Assembly (NCBI GenBank): GCA_934216145.1 | Contig: CAKQBG010000018.1 | Location: 1-32,213 of the forward strand | DNA: 32,213 nt | Reading direction: 5' to 3' | Origin: an uncultured Anaeroplasma sp. | GTDB lineage: Bacteria; Bacillota_I; Bacilli_A; Acholeplasmatales; Anaeroplasmataceae | Part shown: positions 7,151-14,500 of the stretch, in pieces | Position numbering within the stretch: the stretch's first letter is position 1 | Layout of the letters: every line of letters starts with the position of its first letter | Notes under the pieces: generated by a model | The model's input: only the letters and a program-made list of their open reading frames with translations | The model's database searches: none | Told to the model about the DNA's origin: nothing | Position numbers and translations under genes: made by a program

Positions 7151-8113
7151 ATGGAAAAGATAAATAGAAAAGGTTTAATTATAACATCCTATATTTTGCT
7201 TTTTGTTATTACTTTTGTTTTAAGTGCTTTAATTTGTGTTAATGTAACAGGTGGCTTACCAAATAAGCTGATTAAGACTGTTTGGAACGATGATGTTGGA
7301 ACTTGCTATTCTAATCTTTCTTATGAAAATGAAGGCAATCATAAGTACGATTTGTATGTTCCAAAAAAAACAAATCAAACAACAAATCTAATTTTATTTA
7401 TTCATGGTGGAAGTTTTAATTCCGGATGTAAGGAAGATGGCGAGGATTGGTGTAAATATTATGCAGTTAAATCAGGTTGCATAACCGCATCTATCGATTA
7501 TTCTTTGCAAAAGAAAGGTGTGGATGCTAATTTAAATAAATTAAATGAACAAGTAAAAAATAGTGTTTTTGCAATAAAGACGAAATGTAGTGAACTTGGT
7601 TACAGTGTTAATGGTATGGCAACTTGTGGAGTTTCTGCAGGCGGAACACTTGCAATGAATTATGCATATAAATGCGCAAAGACTTCAGCAATACCAGTAA
7701 AATTTGTATTTCAACTTTCTGGACCATCTGATTTTGAGCCAAGTGATTGGTCACTTCTTAAAAAAGTTAACAAGATTAAAACTGATACTGAGTTTTTAAA
7801 ATGGATGACAGGAGTCGATATAACCGATGAAATGATTTCAAATGGTGAATATACAAAATATGTTGATGCTATTTCTCCTGCAAGACTTATAAATCAAAAT
7901 TCCGTTCCATCACTTGTTGGTTATGGACTTCGTGACCACGCAGTTCCTTCAACATCAAGGACATTACTTGTTAAAGCTTTGCAAGATAATGGAGTAAAAC
8001 ATGATTATATTGAGTTTCCACATTCAAATCATGGAATGTATGCTGACCTCGATAAGTTACAAGAGTTTTTAGATAAATCTCTTGAATATTGTTCTACTTA
8101 TTTCGATTATTAA
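7151..8113 (+). CDS. Membrane-anchored alpha/beta hydrolase (esterase/lipase-like)
   Basis: A 320-aa protein. Residues 9-31 form a signal anchor, so the catalytic domain is probably outside the membrane. HGGSF at 85-89 forms the oxyanion hole typical of hormone-sensitive-lipase-like esterases. The nucleophile elbow is G-V-S-A-G (S162), the acid is D262 (GLRDHAVP) and the base is H294 (HSNHGM), so the triad is complete. The segment KTVWNDDVGTCYSNLSYENE followed by G.HKYDLYVP before the core is typical of an anaerobe Bacillota subfamily (from memory). The physiological substrate is not predictable; short-chain or acetyl esters on surface polymers are plausible. It forms an operon with the 47-aa membrane peptide at 6997. 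Confidence 0.88.
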   Translation: MEKINRKGLIITSYILLFVITFVLSALICVNVTGGLPNKLIKTVWNDDVGTCYSNLSYENEGNHKYDLYVPKKTNQTTNLILFIHGGSFNSGCKEDGEDWCKYYAVKSGCITASIDYSLQKKGVDANLNKLNEQVKNSVFAIKTKCSELGYSVNGMATCGVSAGGTLAMNYAYKCAKTSAIPVKFVFQLSGPSDFEPSDWSLLKKVNKIKTDTEFLKWMTGVDITDEMISNGEYTKYVDAISPARLINQNSVPSLVGYGLRDHAVPSTSRTLLVKALQDNGVKHDYIEFPHSNHGMYADLDKLQEFLDKSLEYCSTYFDY

Positions 8114-8181
8114 GCGAACATATAAATAGTTATTTATGCTTGCATTAAGTCAATCCTTTAGTTGGAAAGGAGTTACTTTTA

Positions 8182-8226
8182 ATGGCTTTTTCAGTAATTA
8201 GCAACACAAAACATGTGGTTCAATAG
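8182..8226 (+). pseudogene. 14-codon relic or leader open frame after a hairpin
   Basis: A canonical ribosome site AAAGGAG is followed by ATG and MAFSVISNTKHVVQ, then TAG. The ribosome site forms the 3' arm of a hairpin TCCTTT (8154-8159) / AAAGGA (8166-8171). A real start signal with almost no coding sequence suggests a truncated gene whose remainder was replaced, or a leader peptide. The downstream 120 bp carries no protein-like frame. Confidence 0.35.
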
Positions 8227-8269
8227 AATAAAAGATGAAAATGAAAAAGTTATTTTGGTGCTTTTAAAC

Positions 8270-8317
8270 TGTACGCACTTTGAATGAACTGTACGCACTT
8301 TTTAAGGGGTGTACGCA
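8270..8317. repeat. Three TGTACGCA iterons at exact 20-bp spacing
   Basis: TGTACGCA occurs at 8270, 8290 and 8310. The first two copies share the longer block AACTGTACGCACTTT. The exact 20-bp period places all copies on one face of the helix. They end 28 bp before repeat copy 2. This arrangement is typical of protein-binding iterons or of multiple transposase sites at an element end; no cognate protein is encoded here. Confidence 0.7.
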
Positions 8318-8344
8318 AATTGTATCATAATAGGTCATCTTACA

Positions 8345-8562
8345 CATATTGAAAGTATAGGTTTGATACTAATTGTGTCAGACCTTTTTTATTGTAAATA
8401 GGAACAGTTATCCTTTCCGCTAGCAAACTATAGAGCGTTGTAGAAGTGTCAAATGGCATTTATATGAGGCTCTTTTTCTTTTTAGATATTGCTACGGAAC
8501 GAAAGCCTTATCAATAAAACGATAGGTGCTGCTACGGAACTATTTATATTTTTTATAAAATC
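8345..8562 (+). repeat. 218-bp direct repeat, copy 2
   Basis: About 96 percent identical to 5334-5552. It retains the terminator hairpin and both [AGC]TTGCTACGGAAC-type 40-bp-spaced motifs (at 8491 and 8531). The 3' arm of the internal stem has changed from AGCCTCAT to AGCCTTAT (8504-8511), which still pairs with ATGAGGCT (8464-8471) through a G:U pair. Confidence 0.9.
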
Positions 8563-8595
8563 CTATTCAAGTTCCTACATTATTCCGTAAACTGT

Positions 8596-8624
8596 TTGTA
8601 ATTTTCTCGAAAAAGTGCTATAAT
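8596..8624 (+). promoter_or_regulatory. Promoter downstream of repeat copy 2
   Basis: TTGTAA at 8596-8601, a 17-bp spacer, and TGC-TATAAT with the -10 at 8619-8624. The same segment recurs diverged at 9843-9870, so it belongs to the repeated module. It would drive the acetyltransferase gene after a 280-nt leader. Confidence 0.7.
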
Positions 8625-8663
8625 CTCTACTATCTTTGAAAAAATTGCGCGGAGAAATGACTT

Positions 8664-8720
8664 ATGAACATTTATTATCCTGCAACCATAATCAAATTGA
8701 GAGCAAAGCATATACAATAA
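8664..8720 (+). other. 18-codon leader or relic open frame
   Basis: GGAG at 8651-8654 precedes an ATG opening MNIYYPATIIKLRAKHIQ and a TAA. A second short frame starts at the ATG near 8756 (MNDFIIDEFYFEMKQINLDV, one more residue, then stop). Both lie in the 280-nt leader between the promoter at 8596 and the acetyltransferase gene. They may be leader peptides or debris of an earlier cargo gene. Nothing else is supported in 8563-8907. Confidence 0.3.
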
Positions 8721-8907
8721 AGAGTATTGGTAACATATGAAGAGTTGATTTTTATGAATGATTTTATTATCGATGAATTCTATTTTGAAATGAAGCAAAT
8801 AAATTTGGATGTATACTGAATACTTGATGCAAATAATGAAATACATACGCTAATAAATTGGCATAAACTTTTTTAATAATATATGAAATGCTGTTTAGGA
8901 GAGAAAA

Positions 8908-9375
8908 ATGGAACAAAAGATTTTGGTGATAAGAAAAGCAAAAATAGAAGACGTAGACTATATTTATGATATGATAAAAGGCTTGGCATCATACGAAAAA
9001 CGTCCTGAAGATATGACAGGTTCTGTTAAGCTGTTAAAGTATTGGCTTTTTGAGAAAAAGGTTGCGACTGCGATTATAGCAGAAATAGAAGAAGTGCCTA
9101 TCGGATATGCGATATATTATCCTATCTTTGCGTCTTTTGCTGCTAAAGTTAATGTTCATATAGAAGATTTATTCATAAAACCTGAATTTCGTGGTCAAGG
9201 TTTTGGAAAAGAATTATTTTTTAAACTTTCGGAAATTATAAAGAATGAAGGATATTCAGAATTAGAATGGAGCTGTCTTGATTGGAACAGTCCATCAATT
9301 GAATTTTACAAAAGGCTTGGTGCAATTCAAGAAAAAGGAAGAGTCTATTTTGGATATAAGCCTAAGAATAATTAA
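8908..9375 (+). CDS. GNAT acetyltransferase, SSAT/diamine-acetyltransferase-like
   Basis: A 155-aa single-domain GNAT enzyme that would transfer an acetyl group from acetyl-CoA to an amine. The N-terminus IRKAKIEDVDYIYDMIKGLA followed by SYEKRPEDM, then HIEDLFI (84-90), the CoA loop RGQGFG (95-100) and DWNSPSIEFYKRLGA (125-139) match the layout of spermidine/spermine N1-acetyltransferases. Y134 is in the position of the general acid. The length is normal, and AGGAGAG gives a good ribosome site. Polyamine acetylation is the best guess; other small amines are possible. It is the first gene after repeat copy 2 and would be next to tRNA-Ser if the 3-kb unit were deleted. Confidence 0.88.
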   Translation: MEQKILVIRKAKIEDVDYIYDMIKGLASYEKRPEDMTGSVKLLKYWLFEKKVATAIIAEIEEVPIGYAIYYPIFASFAAKVNVHIEDLFIKPEFRGQGFGKELFFKLSEIIKNEGYSELEWSCLDWNSPSIEFYKRLGAIQEKGRVYFGYKPKNN

Positions 9376-9444
9376 AAGATGTAGTAATATTTTGCTTATG
9401 TTTTTCTGAAAACGATTTGAAATGAAGCACTACACCTACATTAG

Positions 9445-9673
9445 ATGGGTAAATACGAAGAAAGATATGCTTTATAGAAAATTGATTTTTAAGACCGGAA
9501 GAATTTTTTGAAATCTATAAACTCGATAATTCGGTTTTATTATGGAGCAAAATTCTTCGTATCAAGAGACAGATGACTTCAATAAAGCTGTTTACAATTT
9601 ATAGTTTGATGAAAATGGTATAGAAAAGAGACAAATTTTAACAAAACTTTTTTTGAAAATAGGATTTTTATAA
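9445..9673 (+). pseudogene. Frame-disrupted relic gene, unidentified
   Basis: The ATG frame MGKYEERYAL stops after ten codons. Downstream, protein-like stretches appear in changing frames: PEEFFEIYKLDNSVLLWSKI, then QETDDFNKAVYNL, then FDENGIEKRQILTKLFLKIG. Read together they look like a short gene broken by stop codons and frameshifts. The family is not recognised. This fills most of the 600-bp gap after the acetyltransferase gene and ends where repeat copy 3 starts. Confidence 0.3.
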
Positions 9674-9678
9674 TTTTG

Positions 9679-9880
9679 CTAGTAATATTCTGAGTTTTAT
9701 TGAAGTGTTAAATGACATTTTTTGAGTATTTTTTTATGTATTGTTATGGAATGAATAATTTATCAATATAACGATAGGCATTGCCATAGAACTAATTAAA
9801 TATTTTTTAAATGATATTATAAAGCATTATTCTACAAACTGCTTGTTATTTTATCGAAAAATGATATACTATTATTATAA
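9679..9880 (+). repeat. Diverged third copy of the tRNA-linked repeat
   Basis: It aligns with about 8420-8631. Shared landmarks in order are: CTAG.AA; GAAGTGT.AAATG.CATTT; TTATCAAtA.AACGATAGG; GC.A..GAACTA; TTATTC....AAACTG.TTGT.ATTTT.TCGAAAAA; and a promoter -10. It lacks the terminator part. The order of blocks is the same as in copy 2, but many substitutions show it is old. It again lies just upstream of an accessory gene. Confidence 0.65.
9843..9870 (+). promoter_or_regulatory. Promoter in repeat copy 3
   Basis: TTGTTA at 9843-9848, a 16-bp spacer, and TG(A)-TATACT with the -10 at 9865-9870. It is equivalent to the promoter at 8596 and drives the lipoprotein gene at 9981. Confidence 0.6.
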
Positions 9881-9980
9881 TTTTAACGTTTATGCTTTGA
9901 TATAAATAATAAAATACAAAGATGAATGAATGTTTGAAAACTATTGAATTCAAATTTTAATAAATGGAGGCTGAAAGAAT

Positions 9981-10604
9981 ATGTTAAGAAAGAAATTATC
10001 AATTATTGTTTGTACAGTATTTTTATTGGTATCTTGTGTTGGTTTATTTGCTTGTGGAAATAACGATGCTGGTAGTGAAAACGATAATTTCACTCACGAT
10101 ACAACGAAATGGTTTACAGAAGAAGAACTATCAGCAAAAGGACTTGCTGGTTTGACTGCACCTACAGGATTGTCAGGAGAAATACAATCAAGTGATACAT
10201 GGTATAATGATGGATACTCATTTTCACAAGTTTGCCAGAGTGAAGAAGTATTTATGACAAATGTTGAAACATATTTTTTGTACTTAAAAACAAATTATAA
10301 TGGTATGTTCGGCAAACCTAAAATTGAAAAGTTCAGCATGGATACAAACGAAAATTGGTATATCATAGAACCAAAGGAAGATTTGTCCGAATATTTTGAT
10401 GATAATCCAAGTAAATTGTATAAGTTCTATTATGTAAGGAATGACACTTTGGATAACGGTTATTTTACAAACGGCTCTGTTTGGATTTTTGATATTCGCT
10501 ATGAATTTGATACCAATTTAGATGGATACAAATTTAAAATATTTATTGAAAGTGCAGATTATTCTCATAACAAAACTTATACTAACTACTATAAAATGAG
10601 ATGA
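9981..10604 (+). CDS. Small lipoprotein, unknown function
   Basis: A 207-aa protein with a type II signal peptide: LRKK, a hydrophobic core, and lipobox LFAC with the lipidated Cys at 25. The mature part begins with an acidic Gly/Asn/Asp linker. It then has a globular domain rich in Tyr, Trp and Phe, including a block TAPTGLSGEIQSSDTWYNDG and a C-terminal beta-rich half ending NYYKMR. I do not recognise the domain. A good ribosome site (TGGAGG) precedes the ATG. It is monocistronic: its promoter is in repeat copy 3 and a terminator follows. The protein should sit on the outer face of the membrane. Confidence 0.8.
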   Translation: MLRKKLSIIVCTVFLLVSCVGLFACGNNDAGSENDNFTHDTTKWFTEEELSAKGLAGLTAPTGLSGEIQSSDTWYNDGYSFSQVCQSEEVFMTNVETYFLYLKTNYNGMFGKPKIEKFSMDTNENWYIIEPKEDLSEYFDDNPSKLYKFYYVRNDTLDNGYFTNGSVWIFDIRYEFDTNLDGYKFKIFIESADYSHNKTYTNYYKMR

Positions 10605-10669
10605 AGATAATCTATATAATTGGTGAAACAATTATGATTTCCATCTTTATAAAAAATCAAATTAAAAGA

Positions 10670-10698
10670 AAGAAAACTAATATGGTTTTCTTTTTTTT
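10670..10698 (+). terminator. Intrinsic terminator
   Basis: The stem AAGAAAAC / GTTTTCTT (10670-10677 and 10685-10692) is followed by a T tract, after the lipoprotein gene. Confidence 0.8.
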
Positions 10699-10738
10699 GA
10701 AATTTAAAAAGATGTTAATTGTGTCCTTTATTATATAA

Positions 10739-10908
10739 TTCTTGAATATCCGTTAAAGAAATACCAAATGCCAGGCTTTTTGAATCGATGTAGATTTGCT
10801 TTTGTTCTTACTGTATGGGGATGGAATTCATCAAAGAGAAAAATAAGCTCTCACATGTAAAGCTTGTGGAAAGAGATATTTTGTTAACATTTTGTTGATT
10901 TGACCTAT
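10739..10908 (+). ncRNA. Candidate structured RNA, diverged copy A
   Basis: It starts with a hairpin TTCTTGA (10739-10745), loop ATATCCG, and TTAA(A)GAA (10753-10760), which matches the first hairpin of copy B at 11001 with compensatory changes in two base pairs. A second hairpin AAGCT/AGCTT (10845-10849, 10861-10865) and a possible closing pair AAATA/TATTT (10759-10763, 10877-10881) occupy equivalent positions. ATTTGACCTAT at 10898-10908 recurs exactly 250 bp later. No open frame of interest is present. It looks like a decayed or diverged paralogue of copy B. Confidence 0.4.
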
Positions 10909-11000
10909 GGGAATGATATCTTGTAGTTTTTTTTGTTTATTATTAAATATTACCCATAAAGAGGAAATTTTAAAAATAAGTAGCTATAATATAAATGGTA

Positions 11001-11158
11001 GTCATGAATACCCGTTATGACAAAAGTTATCGATGCCCCTAGAGAATGCGGTGTCCAATGTCAGGTAAAAATGGTGGATACGCTTTGCAGCAAGTGGCTG
11101 TTGGTCCGTTTCCTTACCAACTTAAAAGGAACTTTTATAAATTAGTAATTTGACCTAT
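11001..11158 (+). ncRNA. Candidate structured RNA, copy B (raiA-type motif to be tested)
   Basis: A GC-richer island in very AT-rich DNA, without an open frame. Hairpin 1 is GTCATGA/TTATGAC (11001-11007, 11015-11021) with loop ATACCCG. Hairpin 2 is GATGCC/GGTGTC (11032-11037, 11050-11055). Hairpin 3 is GTTGGT/ACCAAC (11100-11105, 11116-11121). A perfect 7-bp long-range helix AAAAGTT/AACTTTT (11022-11028, 11130-11136) closes the domain holding hairpins 2 and 3. TATAAT at 10985-10990 could be its -10, though no good -35 is seen. The conserved tail ATTTGACCTAT is at 11148. From memory the sequence recalls Bacillota ncRNAs such as the raiA motif; that is unverified, and no raiA gene is adjacent. 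Confidence 0.5.
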
Positions 11159-11417
11159 AATCGTAATATCTTATCAGGAGGCATTTTATATTTTGATGTT
11201 ACTTCCATGTTTTAAATATGGTCTATACTTAGTAATTTTAAATATTCTTTTTTCTCTTTTTATTAATAAAATAGAATAATATTTATTAAAAAAAGATTAA
11301 CTTTGAATGATATTCATATACACTAATGCTAAAACGCTTTACATTGAATAAAATTTCACATCGGAAAAGAACACAACAATAAAATAGCATTTATTAATAA
11401 AAAATTAATATTTTATA

Positions 11418-11466
11418 TTGAAAAATCATTTTTTTTAGAATATAATACTAATTAATCATTTTTTCA
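11418..11466 (+). promoter_or_regulatory. Promoter and start-site motif of the first giant LRR gene
   Basis: TTGAAA at 11418-11423, a 17-bp spacer, TATAAT at 11441-11446, then ACTAATTAATCATTTTTT. From the -10 onward, 24 bp are identical to the promoter at 20422. The implied leader is about 78 nt and contains a small CTAAG/CTTAG hairpin (11484-11500) before the GGGGAG ribosome site. The remainder of 11159-11417 is AT-rich and shows nothing else I can support. Confidence 0.8.
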
Positions 11467-11530
11467 TAATTGGGAATGATTATCTAAGCTAAAGCCTTAG
11501 GTCTAATTTAATGTAAAGGGGAGAATTAAT

Positions 11531-14500
11531 ATGAAAAAGAGAGTATTTAAGGTTTTTACAGCTGTATCTGCAATTGGAATTGCAGCATCCTTAGCTAGCT
11601 GTACTGGCGATAAGCAGGTAACATCTACTAAGGAAAGTCTAAGTACTTCAGCTTCAACTTCTACGTCAACTAAAACAACTGACAAGGTAACAGATAGTGA
11701 GGTATTTTATAGTAGTAATTCAAATGGAGAATATATCTTCACTAAAATTGGAGATAAGTTCACTTTATCTATTGATGGAAAAACATTTACAGGTGCTGTA
11801 ACTGTAAATAATAATGATTTAGCATTAAATGCGACAGGCTTAACAAATTGTACAGCTAAATATGTAGACGGGCAATTAATCTTTACGTATAATACTCATA
11901 CTTATATTTTTTATAAGATGGTTTATTATACAGTTTCATTCAATAATGGAGCTAATACAACTACATGTACAGTTTTAAATGGAACAAGTGTAGAAGCACC
12001 TGATACATCTAGTGAGGATGGAAAGGTGTTTGTAGGATGGTATAAGGATCAAGCTTATACGGAAGTATATGAATTTAAAAAAGAGGTAGTAACATCAGAT
12101 TTAACTTTATATGCAAGATATGTAGATTTAGAGGTAGGAACAAGAGAATATAATGTCTCATTTTATAATGGTAGTGATTTAGAATACGCTAAAACAGTAA
12201 ACGGAATGATTTATTCATTACCAACACCTGAATCTTCTAATGGTAATGCATTCTTAGGCTGGTGGGTAAGTGATTTTAATGATCCTAATAAATTAACATA
12301 TAAATATACAAATCAAAAGCTATCAGCTGATACAGCTTTATATGCAGTATGGAATGATGGAAATCTACATCCAAAGGTAAATGAAAATGGCTTAAGCTGG
12401 AATAGCTTAGGTACAGGAAAAACATATAGTGTAATAGTAACAGATCCTAATGGAAAGAGTGAAAGCTTTAGCTCACAAGCATTAGAATATAAATATAATT
12501 TTGAAAAAAAGGCAAAGGGTGTATATAAGTTAGAGGTATCATGTGATGGAAAGAGTGGTACAGTATATTATTCAAATAAAGCATTAGCCATGGTATCAAA
12601 TTATTGTGTGCCTGTTGATGGATTATTAGTATTCTCACCAGTAGAGCATGCAACACATTATAAGATAACAGTAGAATGTGGAGATGATGAGCATAATCAT
12701 TATGAATATGATTTAGGTTCTAATACATATTTTGATTTTTCAAATTGTCCAATGACAGACGAAGGAATAACATTTAAAGTTACAGCCTTCGCTGATGGTT
12801 ATCAAAAATCAGAAGAAACAACATTCAATTATTTATTATCACTTGATGAGGTTAAAAATTTAACAGTTGAAGATGATGAATTAAAATGGGATAGTGTAGA
12901 TAATGCTAATGGCTATGTGGTAGAGGTAACAATAGGAAATGATGTGATAAGCTTTGATGTAGGAAATCAAACATCATTTAGCTTACATGAGTTTACAGGT
13001 GATATGAAGCTATCAGTATATCCTGTAACAGTGGGATATGCTTCTAAAAAGAGTAAGGAAATAGAATATAAAAAGGATTTATTAGCTTCTCCACAAAATA
13101 TTGATGTAAAGAATATGACTGTTACATGGGACCCAGTAGCAGGTGCTAAGTCATATGTATTGAAGTTTGGAGATATAGAATATACAACAGAAGCAGCATC
13201 ATATGATGTTACATTAGAAATGCTAGAGGATGGAGTAACAAAATATAATGTATCTGTTAAGGCAATAGCTGATGATAGTAGTAAGAATTCATATTTTTCA
13301 AATGAGGTAGAATTTAATTATCTTGAATTAATGGATTTGAAATATGGAGATGGATTATTAGAGTGGTCACCAGTTTTAGGAGCAACTAGCTTTGGAGTTG
13401 TAGTAAATGATGGAGAAGAAGTAAGTGTAAAAAATGTTTCATATTATAATTTAAAGTTTACACAAGCTGGAAAAAATACAATTAAGGTATGCTTCTATAA
13501 TTCAAAGGGAACAAAATCAAATTGGGTAGAATTAGATGTATATACATATGCAGTATATTTTGAAGCATTAAATGATAATACAAAGGATGTAGAAACAAAG
13601 TATTATGCTTTTGGAGATACATTAGATTTACCTGAAGCAGAATATTCAGGATATGAATTTGCGGGCTGGTATAATATACCAGGAGGTTCATTAAATAATG
13701 GCGTAGAGGTAAAAAATAATTCAAATATGCCAGCACATACATTAGTATTGTTTGCTAGCTATACACCAAAGAAGTATGATGTTACATTAGTATGTGGAGA
13801 TGATGCCTCATTAGAAGAAGATACTGTTAATGTTGGATATAAGCAAAAATTTGAATTACCAGTACCATCTAGAGATTCTCAGGATTTAGTATTTGAGGGC
13901 TGGTATACAGATGTATCTGGTAATGGTACAAAGATTACTGATGGTAATGGTGTGTCAATAAGTACGTGGGAATATAAATCTGATATGACATTATATGCAA
14001 ACTGGGTTAATGTTTTAAATTATGAAGAAGTAACATCTAATGGTAAGGTTACAGGCTATAAAGCAGTACCTGGAGTAGGTATGAAAAATGTTACAGAGGT
14101 AACCGTACCAGCTACGTATAATGGAAAAAATGTAGTAGAGCTTGGAAGTTTTGCTGGATATAGTAAGATAGTTAAGCTTAATATACCTAATACAATAAGC
14201 TATATTGATACAGTTACAGGCTTTACAAGCTGTAGTAGTCTTAAAGCTGTTAATGTATATGATGTTGAGGGATATAAAGGTGATGTATATTATACTTCAT
14301 ATGATGGAGTATTATATTATAATAATGAAATAAGTGTTAATTCAGGCTGGGAGGTTAGATTTGTACCAGCTGGTAAGGATGGACATTGTGAAATTATGAC
14401 TGGTACAGTCAATATTCCAGTTAAAGCCTTCTATTCTTCTAATATTACATCAGTTACTATTCCATATACAGTTAATACAATTGGAGTTTCAGCTTTTAGA

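Larger units (their letters stand above)
5334..8344 (+). mobile_element. Candidate 3.0-kb cassette bounded by direct repeats at tRNA-Ser
   Basis: The segment from the tRNA CCA to the base before repeat copy 2 is one 3011-bp repeat-plus-cargo unit. Recombination between the copies would remove it cleanly and leave tRNA-Ser followed by its terminator and the acetyltransferase gene. The cargo is an arginase-superfamily gene, a small membrane peptide, an alpha/beta hydrolase and relic open frames. The arginase-like gene looks more GC-rich and uses codons such as CTC, CCC and GGC that its neighbours avoid. No integrase, transposase or relaxase gene is present. It may therefore be a passenger of another system's recombination, or the result of homologous duplication and insertion rather than an autonomous element. 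Confidence 0.5.

Noticed and set aside
8580..8846. A minus-strand 88-codon open frame in the leader of the acetyltransferase gene
   Set aside because: It lies over the predicted plus-strand promoter, has no ribosome site, and its composition reflects AT-rich DNA.
5334..9880. Interpretation of the region as a classical integron cassette array
   Set aside because: There is no integrase gene and no attC-like palindromes; cassette behaviour is inferred only from the terminator-promoter repeats.
13482..13742. Minus-strand and shifted open frames inside the giant LRR genes (also near 18499, 24272, 25081, 28652)
   Set aside because: They are shadows of the repeated LRR coding sequence, with no start signals and low-complexity translations.
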